Assembly: GCF_042140245.1 (NCBI RefSeq)
Contig: NZ_CP159483.1
Location: 3,162,001 to 3,226,000, forward strand
From: MH13 sp042140245
Lineage (GTDB): Bacteria; Pseudomonadota; Alphaproteobacteria; Rhizobiales; MH13
Direction: 5' to 3'
Length of the DNA: 64,000 bases
Position 1 is the stretch's first letter. Every line of letters begins with the position of its first letter. This document shows, piece after piece, positions 1 to 8,572 of this stretch. A program made the position numbers and the translations under genes. Below the pieces are notes generated by a model that did not search any database, was not told the origin of the DNA, and saw only the letters and a list, made by a program, of their open reading frames with translations.

Positions 1-1177
1 CCTTGGCGAGCAGGAACTTGGTCCGCCGGGTGATCACAACTTCGCGGAAAGAGATGAACGCTGAGAGCATATCAGTCAGGTTCATCTGCTCAGGCTTGCC
101 GCCGTTGAGCGCGACCATATTGGCGCCAAATGTGGATTGCAGCTGCGAGAACCGGTAAAGCTGGTTCAACACCACTTCGGCAACCGCATCGCGTTTCAAC
201 TCGATCACGACGCGAATGCCATCGCGGTCGGACTCATCGCGAATATCGCCAATACCCTCGACGCGTTTGTCGCGCACCAACTCGGCGATCTTCTCGATCA
301 TCGATGACTTGTTCACCTGATAGGGTATCTCGGTGACGATAAGCGCCTGGCGATCCTTGCGCACCTCCTCAACATCCACTTTACCGCGCATAATGATCGA
401 GCCTCGACCCGTCGCATACGCGTTGCGGATTCCAGTGCGTCCCAGAATCAATCCACCAGTGGGGAAATCTGGACCAGGCATGATCTCCATAAGCTGCTCA
501 AGATCGATCTCAGGGTCATCGATCATGGCATTGCAGGCGTCGATCACCTCGCCGAGATTGTGCGGAGGAATGTTGGTCGCCATCCCCACAGCGATCCCGC
601 CAGCTCCGTTGGTAAGCAGGTTTGGATAGCGCGCGGGTAAGACAGTCGGTTCGGACTCGGTGTTGTCGTAGTTTTCCTGGAAATCGACAGTGTCTTTATC
701 CAGGTCTTCGACGAGAGAGTGCGCAGGTCGGGCGAGCCGAACCTCCGTGTAACGCATTGCGGCAGGTGGATCACCGTCGATTGAGCCAAAATTACCTTGT
801 CCATCAATCAGTTGCAGCCGCATCGAAAAAGGCTGCGCCATGCGCACAAGGGCATCATAAACCGACTGATCACCGTGTGGGTGATACTTACCAATGACGT
901 CGCCTACAATGCGGGCCGATTTGCGATAGCCTTTGTTCCAGTCGTAGCCAGCCTCTTGCATCGCGTAGAGGATGCGCCGATGCACTGGCTTCAAACCATC
1001 GCGAACATCCGGCAGAGCGCGCGAAACGATCACGCTCATCGCGTAATCGAGATAGGACTTTCGCATTTCACCGGAGATGGAAACGGAGCGAATGTCGCTC
1101 ATTTCGCTGCCTGAGGCACCGCTGTTTCTTGCGCCATCACCATCATCAGGCGTTTCATTGTTCGTGTCGTCAGCCAC
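1..1177 (-). CDS. gyrA: DNA gyrase subunit A, N-terminal part (runs off left edge)
   Basis: GyrA is the breakage-reunion subunit of DNA gyrase, which introduces negative supercoils. I translated this strand directly. The family core is clear: SYLDYAMSVIVSRALPD, GKYHPHGD, GNFGSIDGD and the AAMRYTE block holding the catalytic tyrosine (about residue 118 from the ATG at 1102). The C-terminal half lies outside the window. I place the start at the GTG at 1177. It adds 25 acidic, polar residues (begins VADDTNNETPDD), and alphaproteobacterial GyrA usually has such a tail; an in-frame TGA lies four codons upstream. The conservative alternative is the ATG at 1102. The quinolone-determining stretch reads HGDQSVYD, with Gln where E. 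coli has Ser83. The gene is divergent from marC. The family call is firm; the start is less sure. Confidence 0.95.
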   Translation of the reverse strand, partial: MADDTNNETPDDGDGARNSGASGSEMSDIRSVSISGEMRKSYLDYAMSVIVSRALPDVRDGLKPVHRRILYAMQEAGYDWNKGYRKSARIVGDVIGKYHPHGDQSVYDALVRMAQPFSMRLQLIDGQGNFGSIDGDPPAAMRYTEVRLARPAHSLVEDLDKDTVDFQENYDNTESEPTVLPARYPNLLTNGAGGIAVGMATNIPPHNLGEVIDACNAMIDDPEIDLEQLMEIMPGPDFPTGGLILGRTGIRNAYATGRGSIIMRGKVDVEEVRKDRQALIVTEIPYQVNKSSMIEKIAELVRDKRVEGIGDIRDESDRDGIRVVIELKRDAVAEVVLNQLYRFSQLQSTFGANMVALNGGKPEQMNLTDMLSAFISFREVVITRRTKFLLAK

Positions 1178-1326
1178 GTGCGAATCTCATCGTTGTTTCG
1201 TCTGATTTTGTTAGCCGATTCAAGGCCTGCACACAAAGAATCCCAGCGGTTTTCAACCGCTCATCCAGTTGCTTGCGTTCGCTGGCTCTTGCAGCTTGCT
1301 GTTACACCTGTAAGGGGTGGCTGATC

Positions 1327-1977
1327 ATGCTCGATTTTGTCTCAAATGCCTTTATCACCTTGCTCGTCACCATCGATCCGATTGGCCTTGCGCCGCTGTT
1401 TGTGACCTTGACGCGCGGCATGGACAAATCCGAGCGCCGCGAAGTGGCTGTTCGCGGTTGTATCATTGGTTTTTGCATCTTGCTGGTGTTTGGTCTGAGC
1501 GGGCAGGCATTCCTGGATGCACTGGGTATTAGCCTACCAGCCTTCCGTATTGCGGGCGGCATTCTGCTCTTCTGGCTTGCCTTTGAAATGGTGTTTGAAA
1601 AGCGCACTGAACGGCGTGACAACACCGCGACCCGCGCCATCGACAAGGATCACATTAAAAACATCGCCGTTTTTCCACTGGCCATTCCCCTTATGGCCGG
1701 TCCGGGCGCCATAGCAGCGATGGTTCTGCTGTCGCACGAAGCGCACGAGTTGGCTGGATGGACTGGCACGGGCGCTTTGGTGGGCGTGCTGCTCGTTATC
1801 ATCCTCGCGTGCCTCACGGTTTTCCTCCTGGCGGGACGCATTGAGCGCATGTTGGGTAACACAGGGCGTATCATCTTAACACGCTTGCTGGGCGTCATAC
1901 TCTCGGCATTGGCTGTGCAGTTTGTCGCCGATGGGGTGACGCAGCTCGTGGTGGCCGCGAACCAGGTGGTGCTTTAG
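1327..1977 (+). CDS. MarC family integral membrane protein
   Basis: A 216-residue, very hydrophobic protein of the MarC (UPF0056) family, with about six membrane segments and the typical opening FVSNAFITLLVTIDPIGLAPLF. The function of the family is not established; the old link to multiple antibiotic resistance was withdrawn for the E. coli protein. The reading frame is open for a further 66 codons upstream, but that part is not membrane-like. The ATG at 1327 is preceded by AAGGGG about 10 bases away, so I use it. The stop codon shares four bases (TTAG) with the stop of the convergent glutathionyl-hydroquinone reductase gene. Its place next to gyrA is as I recall from rhizobial genomes. Confidence 0.88.
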   Translation: MLDFVSNAFITLLVTIDPIGLAPLFVTLTRGMDKSERREVAVRGCIIGFCILLVFGLSGQAFLDALGISLPAFRIAGGILLFWLAFEMVFEKRTERRDNTATRAIDKDHIKNIAVFPLAIPLMAGPGAIAAMVLLSHEAHELAGWTGTGALVGVLLVIILACLTVFLLAGRIERMLGNTGRIILTRLLGVILSALAVQFVADGVTQLVVAANQVVL

Positions 1978-2933
1978 CGACCGTGCGGTTCCAGCCAGTT
2001 AGGAACCGATGGGCCAATTGGGATGATGCCGAGTGGGTTACGCTTCTCACTGGCTGAAAAGTAGCCGCGCTTGTAGATATCGAAGCGCACGGTGTCGGCC
2101 ACACCTTGCATCTGATAGATTTCGCGTGCGTAGGGCCACAGATTTGGATAGTTGCTCAGCTTCTTCAGATTGCAACGAAAGGCATAGTGATAGGCCACAT
2201 CGAAGCGAGCCAACGTTGGGAACAGGCGAACATCAGCTTCGGTGAAAACATCGCCACAGAGGTAGCGGCTGGTAGCAAGATGATCATCAAGGCGGTCAAG
2301 TGCATCAAACAGAGCCCAAGCAGCTTGTTCATATGCGTCCTGCGATGAGGCGAAGCCTGCACGATAAACACCATTGTTGATGGTGGCGTAGATCGTTTCG
2401 TTCCAACGATTTATCTCGTCGGCATGGGCTGGTGGATAAAGGTTTGTCTCGCCGCCAAAAGCATCGTTGAGCATACGCACGATATCGGCAAACTCATTGC
2501 TCGCGATCCGTTCTGCCTGCTTGTCCCAGAGAACTGGAACCGTCAGCCTTCCGGTATAGGGCTTCGCATCGCGACCATAAATCTCGTGTACGGCCTTGGC
2601 GCCAAAAAGCGGATCAGCGAAAGGGCCCACCGCGTCAAAGGCCCAGCCTTGGTCGGTTCGGTTGGGTTTGGCGTAAGAGACGGATATCCGATCTTGAAGA
2701 CCTAGGATGGCCCGAACCAACAACGCACGATGTGCCCAAGGGCAGTTCCACGCGACAAACAGATGGTAGCGATCATTTTCGGCTTTAAACCCACCCTCGC
2801 CGGTGGGACCGGGCGCTCCGTCGCGCGTAATCCAGTTGCGAAGCGTGCTCTTACTGCGTTCCCATTCTCCGGTCGGCAGTGTCTGTGTGACATCATCGCC
2901 GGTATGGTAGATGCCTTCGACCATATATCCCAT
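1974..2933 (-). CDS. Glutathionyl-hydroquinone reductase (Xi-class GST, YqjG/ECM4 type)
   Basis: A 319-residue glutathione S-transferase-fold protein. The motif WNCPWAHRAL near residues 62-71 carries the catalytic cysteine (Cys64) of the Xi class, which uses glutathione to reduce glutathionyl-(hydro)quinones, a redox repair role in the cytoplasm. The N-terminal thioredoxin-fold part is followed by an all-helical domain with the family stretch LYPPAHADEINRWNETIYATI. Length fits the family. The start could be the ATG at 2933 or the one three codons later. It is convergent with marC and lies in a four-gene insert between marC and ssb. Confidence 0.88.
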   Translation of the reverse strand: MGYMVEGIYHTGDDVTQTLPTGEWERSKSTLRNWITRDGAPGPTGEGGFKAENDRYHLFVAWNCPWAHRALLVRAILGLQDRISVSYAKPNRTDQGWAFDAVGPFADPLFGAKAVHEIYGRDAKPYTGRLTVPVLWDKQAERIASNEFADIVRMLNDAFGGETNLYPPAHADEINRWNETIYATINNGVYRAGFASSQDAYEQAAWALFDALDRLDDHLATSRYLCGDVFTEADVRLFPTLARFDVAYHYAFRCNLKKLSNYPNLWPYAREIYQMQGVADTVRFDIYKRGYFSASEKRNPLGIIPIGPSVPNWLEPHGR

Positions 2934-3014
2934 GGCGCACTCCGTGGTGGTTGTTGGCCAAGCAGGTGATGATTTGCACGACTTGGGTCAAGCCAACTGG
3001 TGCGAACAGACTGT

Positions 3015-3644
3015 TCACCGCGCGTCACGAAGTGTCTTCAACCCGAGCATAAATGCAGCGCCAATCAAAAAGCTTCCACCAATGCGATCCAGCACAGCCT
3101 TGCCAGCGCGTTTTAACCGCTTTGCAAGCCAACTGGCACTGGCGCCATAACCTGCCAGAAAGGCACCATCGATGACGATGTATGTTGCCGATAGGATGAT
3201 GAACTGTAGAACAAATGGGCGCTCAGCATCCATGAACTGCGGGAAAAGTGCCGCAAAGAACACCACCGCTTTAGGATTGGCCGCAGACGTCAGAAAGCCC
3301 TGAAACCAAAGGGCCCGAAGTCTAGGGGATGCCACAGCAACTGTGCCGCGACGGGTTGCCGAAGCGCGCAACCACATGCGCGCACCCATCCATGTCAAGT
3401 ATGCGACACCCGCCCACTTCACGACGGTCATTGCACCTTGTGAGGCGATAAGAAGAGCAGCGAGACCCAGGCCGGCGGCTAGCATTTGAAGACAGTTGGC
3501 TGTCAGGTCACCGGCAGCCGTGGCCAATGAACGTTGAAACCCGTGGCTCATCGCATTGGAGAGCATCAACAGATGACTTGGCCCGGGCGTCACCATGAAG
3601 GCGAGCAGGGTCACGAGGTACAGAAGCCAAGTATCAATGGACAT
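3015..3644 (-). CDS. LysE/RhtB family amino-acid exporter
   Basis: A 209-residue membrane protein of the LysE/RhtB translocator family, which exports amino acids or small metabolites across the inner membrane. It opens with the family signature LLAFMVTPGPSHLLMLSNAMSHG and has about six hydrophobic segments; the NPKAVVFFAALFPQF block in the middle is also typical. The substrate cannot be told from sequence. The gene starts 63 bases from, and divergent to, the MerR-type regulator next door, so control by that regulator is plausible but is an inference. Confidence 0.9.
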   Translation of the reverse strand: MSIDTWLLYLVTLLAFMVTPGPSHLLMLSNAMSHGFQRSLATAAGDLTANCLQMLAAGLGLAALLIASQGAMTVVKWAGVAYLTWMGARMWLRASATRRGTVAVASPRLRALWFQGFLTSAANPKAVVFFAALFPQFMDAERPFVLQFIILSATYIVIDGAFLAGYGASASWLAKRLKRAGKAVLDRIGGSFLIGAAFMLGLKTLRDAR

Positions 3645-3670
3645 GTTGCAAACTTTTTGAGTTTTGGCGC

Positions 3671-3703
3671 TTGACCCTCACCTTTCGTGAGGCCCGATAA
3701 GGT
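3671..3703 (+). promoter_or_regulatory. MerR-type promoter with operator palindrome
   Basis: TTGACC (3671-3676) is followed by the perfect inverted repeat CCTCAC-CTTTC-GTGAGG (3676-3692) and a -10-like GATAAG/TAAGGT (3696-3703). The -35 to -10 spacing is 19-21 bases, longer than the usual 17, which is the known hallmark of promoters activated by MerR proteins through DNA untwisting. The promoter points into the merR-type gene itself, and its start point would fall at or next to the ATG at 3708. No experimental support; this is pattern recognition. Confidence 0.6.
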
Positions 3704-3707
3704 CGCC

Positions 3708-4523
3708 ATGACGAAGAGTACCTATCCTCTGCCAAAGCAACCGGACGCACAAGAGCCGCTGACCGTCGGTGACGTTGCCAAACTGTCGGGCGTCTCAGTG
3801 CGTACGCTGCACCACTACGACACCATCGGACTGCTTAAGCCAGCACTGATCCGACCCAACGGCTATCGATACTACAAGCAAGCTGAACTGCTCCGCTTGC
3901 AAGAAATCCTGTTTTACAGGGCCACCGATCTTAGCCTTGCCGACATTAAGGCTTTGCTCGATGGGCCAACGCCTATGCTGGATCGGCTCAAAAAGCATCG
4001 CTCCGAGCTAGTTAGGCGAGCTGAACGACAAGCCAACATGATTGCCACGCTCGACGCCACAATTTCTCACCTGATGGAAGAAACCACCATGGCCAATCAA
4101 GACCTCTACACCCCTTTTTCTGCAGAAACGCAGGCCGAGTATGAAAACTGGCTCATCGACACGTATGGTTCAGGAATGGCTGGCGAGATCGCGACATCCA
4201 AGGCTGCGATCGCCAGTCTGCCAGAAGGCATAATGGGCGCGATGGAGGCATTGCAGATCATCGAGGCACGGCTGGTTGAAGCCTATGAGGGTGGCTTGGA
4301 ACCTGACCACACCGATCTACACGTCGTCTTGGAGGATCAAAGAGCCCTGATGGCCAAGCTATGGGGCAAGCCCTGCCCTGCTGAAGGTATCACCGGTCTG
4401 GGAGATCTCTACCTCTCGCATCCCGATTTCGTGGCGCGCTATGAGCGTCTTGCCCACGGTTTCTCGCAATGGCTGCCAACTGCCATGAAAGCTCACGCTG
4501 CTCGGCTGAGCGATGCTTCCTAA
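3708..4523 (+). CDS. MerR family regulator with TipAS ligand-binding domain
   Basis: A 271-residue transcription regulator. The first about 75 residues form a MerR winged helix (VGDVAKLSGVSVRTLHHYDTIGLLKP, then NGYRYY and LSLADIKALLDG), followed by a coiled-coil linker. The C-terminal half has the TipAS fold signature (YENWLIDTYG at its start, LYLSHPDFVARYERL near the end), which in Streptomyces TipAL binds thiopeptides. I chose the ATG at 3708 rather than a GTG at 3687, because the GTG lies inside the operator palindrome. AAGG precedes the ATG. It probably regulates itself and perhaps the divergent LysE exporter. The stop overlaps that of the VOC gene by four bases (CTAA). Confidence 0.9.
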   Translation: MTKSTYPLPKQPDAQEPLTVGDVAKLSGVSVRTLHHYDTIGLLKPALIRPNGYRYYKQAELLRLQEILFYRATDLSLADIKALLDGPTPMLDRLKKHRSELVRRAERQANMIATLDATISHLMEETTMANQDLYTPFSAETQAEYENWLIDTYGSGMAGEIATSKAAIASLPEGIMGAMEALQIIEARLVEAYEGGLEPDHTDLHVVLEDQRALMAKLWGKPCPAEGITGLGDLYLSHPDFVARYERLAHGFSQWLPTAMKAHAARLSDAS

Positions 4524-4942
4524 AAGCGCTCTGCAAGTGGATGATCTGGGACATGTTCCACCAAGTCCCAGAGGTTGCCGTACAGGTCTTTGAAAACGGC
4601 GACTTTTCCGTAGTCAAACTGCGTTGGTGGGCGGACGAACTCCACGCCCACCTCAACGTAACGCGTGTAGTCGCGATCAAAGTCGTCGGTTTTTAAGAAG
4701 AGAAACACCCGCCCGCCAGCTTGATCGCCGATGAAGCATTCTTGTTCCGGCTTCGAGGCCCTGGCCAAAAGCAATGTGCCCGATGACCCACCGGGCGGCG
4801 CGACAACGACCCAACGCTTGTCCTGCTCGGGCTGATAGGTATCCTCGATCAGGTCGAAGCCGAGCTTGCCAACATAGAAGGCCAGCGCCTCGTCATAGTC
4901 GCGAACAACAAGCGCGACGTGCAGGAGCGTTTGGCGGATCAT
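4520..4942 (-). CDS. VOC (glyoxalase/bleomycin resistance) superfamily protein
   Basis: A 140-residue single-module vicinal-oxygen-chelate protein. The opening LHVALVVRDYDEALAFYVGKLGF and the end FKDLYGNLWDLVEH are typical of this superfamily, whose members are metal enzymes or drug-binding proteins. His at residue 8 and the Glu near the C terminus (DLVEH) are possible metal ligands. The exact reaction cannot be assigned. It runs convergently into the MerR/TipAS gene and sits 9 bases downstream of the ssb stop on the same strand side of that gene's end. Confidence 0.82.
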   Translation of the reverse strand: MIRQTLLHVALVVRDYDEALAFYVGKLGFDLIEDTYQPEQDKRWVVVAPPGGSSGTLLLARASKPEQECFIGDQAGGRVFLFLKTDDFDRDYTRYVEVGVEFVRPPTQFDYGKVAVFKDLYGNLWDLVEHVPDHPLAERF

Positions 4943-4951
4943 CCCTGAGGT

Positions 4952-5431
4952 TTAGAACGGAATATCATCGTCGATATCCGACCCGATAGCCGGGGCAGGC
5001 CCACGATCCTGTGGCATGGACTGCCCACCGCCATAGCCACCACCTTGGCCGTAACCAGCATCTCCCCCTTGGCGGTCATTGCGACCATCGAGCATAGTGA
5101 GTTCACCTCGGTACTTTTGCAGCACCACTTCTGTGGAATAACGGTCTTGCCCGTTCTGGTCCTGCCATTTGCGGGTTTGCAAGGCGCCTTCGAGATAGAC
5201 CTTAGAACCTTTGCGCAGATATTGCTCAGCAACTTTGACAAGGTTTTCGTTGAAGATGACGACGCGGTGCCACTCCGTTTTCTCGCGCCGCTCACCAGAT
5301 TGACGATCACGCCATGTTTCTGATGTCGCCACAGAAAGGTTCACCAACTTGTCACCAGACTGCATGCTGCGAACCTCTGGATCGGCGCCCAGATTGCCAA
5401 CCAGAATGACCTTGTTCACCGAACCAGCCAT
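4952..5431 (-). CDS. ssb: Single-stranded DNA-binding protein
   Basis: A 159-residue SSB. The OB-fold is clear (SVNKVILVGNLGADPEVR, ATSETWRDRQSGERREKTEWHRVVIF, GSKVYLEGALQTRKWQDQ), followed by a Gly-rich flexible linker and the acidic tip DIDDDIPF that recruits replication and repair partners. The start is the ATG at 5431, preceded by AAGGAG at a suitable distance; the frame is open further upstream but without homology. It is divergent from uvrA across a region holding an SOS box, the arrangement known from E. coli and kept in many alphaproteobacteria. Confidence 0.97.
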   Translation of the reverse strand: MAGSVNKVILVGNLGADPEVRSMQSGDKLVNLSVATSETWRDRQSGERREKTEWHRVVIFNENLVKVAEQYLRKGSKVYLEGALQTRKWQDQNGQDRYSTEVVLQKYRGELTMLDGRNDRQGGDAGYGQGGGYGGGQSMPQDRGPAPAIGSDIDDDIPF

Positions 5432-5577
5432 ACCTTGAACTCCTTGCACTGTTAGGCACACACCGGTGTGCCCCATACCTTTCGGTGTGACCGCGCATGC
5501 CAACGCCCGCAAGGGCGGACCTGGCCTCACCACAGTTTTCCACACCCTATAGGCTCTTGTGTCAGGAGACAAGAGAT

Positions 5578-5592
5578 GTTCTATATTTGTTC
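5578..5592. promoter_or_regulatory. LexA (SOS) box between ssb and uvrA
   Basis: The sequence GTTC-TATATTT-GTTC fits exactly the alphaproteobacterial LexA operator GTTC-N7-GTTC, a direct repeat that differs from the CTG-N10-CAG box of E. coli. It lies 71 bases before the uvrA ATG and about 150 bases before the ssb ATG in the divergent intergenic region, so one box could repress uvrA and possibly both genes until DNA damage. Confidence 0.85.
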
Positions 5593-5662
5593 ACTCTTCT
5601 GACTCGTGTGAGATGCCCTACGTTAAGGCGTCGCACCACCCCCTTCCGCATTGAGACAGTTC

Positions 5663-8572
5663 ATGGCAGGCACACCCTCCACTCCCCGCCCCTCGTCCAA
5701 ACACATCACTGTGTCGGGCGCACGCGAACACAATCTGAAAGACGTATCCGTTACGCTCCCACGCGACAGCTTGGTGGTGATGACCGGCCTTTCCGGGTCA
5801 GGCAAATCTTCGCTCGCCTTTGATACCATCTACGCCGAAGGCCAGCGGCGCTATGTGGAAAGCCTGTCGGCCTATGCGCGTCAATTCCTAGAGATGATGC
5901 AAAAGCCAGATGTCGATCAGATCGACGGGCTGTCTCCTGCTATCTCCATTGAGCAAAAAACCACCAGCAAAAACCCACGCTCAACCGTCGCCACCGTGAC
6001 GGAAATCTACGACTATATGCGCCTGCTTTGGGCGCGCGTTGGCATTCCATACTCACCGGCAACAGGCCTGCCGATTGAAAGCCAAACGGTCAGTCAAATG
6101 GTGGACCGGGTTATGGCGCTGCCCGAAGGCACGCGGCTCTATCTTCTGGCGCCTATCGTGCGGCAACGTAAAGGCGAGTACCGCAAAGATATCGCCGAAC
6201 TGATGAAGCAGGGTTTTCAGCGGCTCAAGATCGACGGCGATTACTATGAGATTGCGGACGCGCCTGCGCTGGACAAGAAGTACAAACACGACATCGACGT
6301 TGTGGTAGATCGCATCGTTGTACGCGAGGATATCGCAACACGGCTTGCTGACAGTTTTGAAACAGCGCTGAAGCTCGCCGATGGGTTGGCTGTGGCTGAA
6401 TATGCTGATTTGAAAGAGGGCGAGCCGCTTCCAGAGCGTATCGTGTTTTCCGAGCGTTTTGCCTGCCCGGAATCGGGCTTTACGATCCCCGAGATTGAGC
6501 CGCGGCTCTTTTCCTTCAACTCGCCGCAAGGTGCGTGCCCCACGTGTGATGGTCTGGGCACAACGCTGGAGTTTGAAGAGGCGTTGATCGTACCCGACCC
6601 ATCGCTCTCGCTGCGCCAAGGGGCCGTGGCACCATGGGCGAAAACCGGCAACACGTCCCCCTATTACACGCAAACACTGGATGCGATCTGTCGCCACTAT
6701 AAGGCGTCGATGGCCAAAGCCTGGAGCGATCTGCCTGAGAAAGTTCAGGACGTGATCCTTTACGGGTCCGGCGAGGACAGCATCACCTTCACCTATGATG
6801 ATGGTCTGCGTAGTTACAAAACTTCCAAGCCGTTTGAAGGCGTGATTGGCAATATTGAGCGCCGCTGGCGCGAAACCGACAGCCAATGGGTGCGCGAGGA
6901 GCTTTCGCGCTTCCAATCAAGTCGGCCTTGCGAGGTCTGCGATGGTAATCGTCTGCGCCCAGAGGCACTGGCCGTGAAAGTGGCGGGCGAACATATCGGG
7001 ACGGCCGCCAAGCTCTCCATTCGTGAAGCCAATGTCTGGTTCGATGAGTTGCCAGAAAAACTAAGCGACAAACAGAACGCCATCGCCAAAGCGATCTTGA
7101 AAGAAATACGGGATCGGCTCCGGTTCCTCAATGATGTGGGCCTACAGTATCTGACGCTGTCACGCTCATCGGGCACGCTGTCGGGGGGCGAGAGCCAGCG
7201 TATTCGTCTGGCTTCACAAATCGGCTCGGGCCTGACCGGTGTCCTCTATGTGCTCGATGAACCCTCCATCGGTCTGCATCAGCGCGACAATGATCGGCTG
7301 CTCGAAACGCTGAAGCATCTGCGGGACCTTGGAAATACGGTGATTGTTGTCGAGCACGATGAGGATGCCGTGCGCACAGCCGACTATGTGGTGGATATCG
7401 GCCCAGGAGCTGGCGTCCACGGCGGAGAGGTCGTGGCCGAGGGCACACCGCAGGAGGTGATGGCCAACCCCAATTCACTCACCGGGCAGTACTTGTCGGG
7501 CACAAAGGCCATTCCCGTGCCTTCGAAAAGGCGGAAAGGCAAGAAAGGCCAGTCGATCAAGGTCAAAGGCGCGCGCGGCAACAATTTGAAAGGCGTCGAT
7601 GCAAGCGTTCCACTTGGCACCTTCACCTGCGTGACCGGTGTTTCGGGTGGCGGCAAGTCTACGTTTCTGTTGGAGACACTCTACAAGGTCGCGGCGCGGC
7701 GTCTGAATGGTGCACGCGAGAACCCTGCCCCGCATGACAGCGTCAACGGGCTGGAGTTTCTCGATAAAGTCATCGACATCGACCAGTCACCTATTGGCCG
7801 TACGCCGCGATCAAACCCGGCAACTTACACGGGTGCTTTCACACCCATCCGCGATTGGTTTGCTGGACTGCCAGAAGCGAAGGCGCGTGGCTATGCCCCC
7901 GGACGCTTCTCGTTCAACGTGAAGGGCGGGCGCTGCGAGGCCTGCCAGGGCGATGGTGTTATCAAGATCGAGATGCATTTTTTGCCTGATGTCTACGTCA
8001 CCTGCGATGTGTGCCATGGCAAGCGCTACAACCGCGAAACGCTCGACATCCAGTTCAAAGGCAAGTCGATTGCCGATGTGCTGGATATGACGGTGGAAGA
8101 AGGTGCGGAGTTCTTCTCTGCTGTCCCTGCTGTGCGCGACAAGCTGGTAACGCTCAATCGCGTAGGCCTTGGTTACATCAAGGTGGGTCAACAGGCGACC
8201 ACGCTCTCGGGCGGCGAAGCGCAGCGGGTAAAGCTTGCCAAAGAGCTTTCCAAACGCTCCACAGGGCGCACGCTATACATACTTGATGAGCCAACCACGG
8301 GGCTGCACTTCCATGACGTAGCCAAGCTGCTGGAAGTGCTGCACGAGCTGGTCGATCAGGGTAACAGCGTGATTGTGATCGAGCACAATTTGGAAGTCAT
8401 CAAAACTGCCGACTGGATCATTGATCTTGGACCGGAAGGCGGCGATGGCGGCGGTGAGCTTGTGGCATCGGGCACGCCAGAACAGGTGGTCAAAGAGCCT
8501 CGCTCTTACACGGGACAGTATCTGGCGGAAGTCCTAGCGCGCGGCGGTGCGAAGTCTGTGGCGGCAGAGTAA
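5663..8572 (+). CDS. uvrA: Excinuclease ABC subunit A
   Basis: A 969-residue UvrA, the damage-recognition ATPase of nucleotide excision repair. Two ABC modules are visible: Walker A GLSGSGKSSLAFDTIYAEGQ near the N terminus and GVSGGGKSTFLLETL in the second half, signatures LSGGESQRIRLA and LSGGEAQRVKLA, and Walker B regions YVLDEPSIGLHQRD and YILDEPTTGLHFHD. Zinc modules appear as CPTC, CEVC, CEAC and CDVC pairs. I use the ATG at 5663; a TTG four codons earlier is the other choice. The last base of its stop is the first base of the rlmJ start (TAATG), so the two are translationally coupled. Confidence 0.98.
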   Translation: MAGTPSTPRPSSKHITVSGAREHNLKDVSVTLPRDSLVVMTGLSGSGKSSLAFDTIYAEGQRRYVESLSAYARQFLEMMQKPDVDQIDGLSPAISIEQKTTSKNPRSTVATVTEIYDYMRLLWARVGIPYSPATGLPIESQTVSQMVDRVMALPEGTRLYLLAPIVRQRKGEYRKDIAELMKQGFQRLKIDGDYYEIADAPALDKKYKHDIDVVVDRIVVREDIATRLADSFETALKLADGLAVAEYADLKEGEPLPERIVFSERFACPESGFTIPEIEPRLFSFNSPQGACPTCDGLGTTLEFEEALIVPDPSLSLRQGAVAPWAKTGNTSPYYTQTLDAICRHYKASMAKAWSDLPEKVQDVILYGSGEDSITFTYDDGLRSYKTSKPFEGVIGNIERRWRETDSQWVREELSRFQSSRPCEVCDGNRLRPEALAVKVAGEHIGTAAKLSIREANVWFDELPEKLSDKQNAIAKAILKEIRDRLRFLNDVGLQYLTLSRSSGTLSGGESQRIRLASQIGSGLTGVLYVLDEPSIGLHQRDNDRLLETLKHLRDLGNTVIVVEHDEDAVRTADYVVDIGPGAGVHGGEVVAEGTPQEVMANPNSLTGQYLSGTKAIPVPSKRRKGKKGQSIKVKGARGNNLKGVDASVPLGTFTCVTGVSGGGKSTFLLETLYKVAARRLNGARENPAPHDSVNGLEFLDKVIDIDQSPIGRTPRSNPATYTGAFTPIRDWFAGLPEAKARGYAPGRFSFNVKGGRCEACQGDGVIKIEMHFLPDVYVTCDVCHGKRYNRETLDIQFKGKSIADVLDMTVEEGAEFFSAVPAVRDKLVTLNRVGLGYIKVGQQATTLSGGEAQRVKLAKELSKRSTGRTLYILDEPTTGLHFHDVAKLLEVLHELVDQGNSVIVIEHNLEVIKTADWIIDLGPEGGDGGGELVASGTPEQVVKEPRSYTGQYLAEVLARGGAKSVAAE

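Noticed and set aside
1129..1326. 66-codon N-terminal extension of MarC
   Set aside because: The extension is not membrane-like and has no ribosome site; the ATG at 1327 with AAGGGG fits the family.
6053..6916. 287-codon open frame on the minus strand
   Set aside because: It is antisense to uvrA, has no recognisable domain, and uvrA is unbroken and conserved across it.
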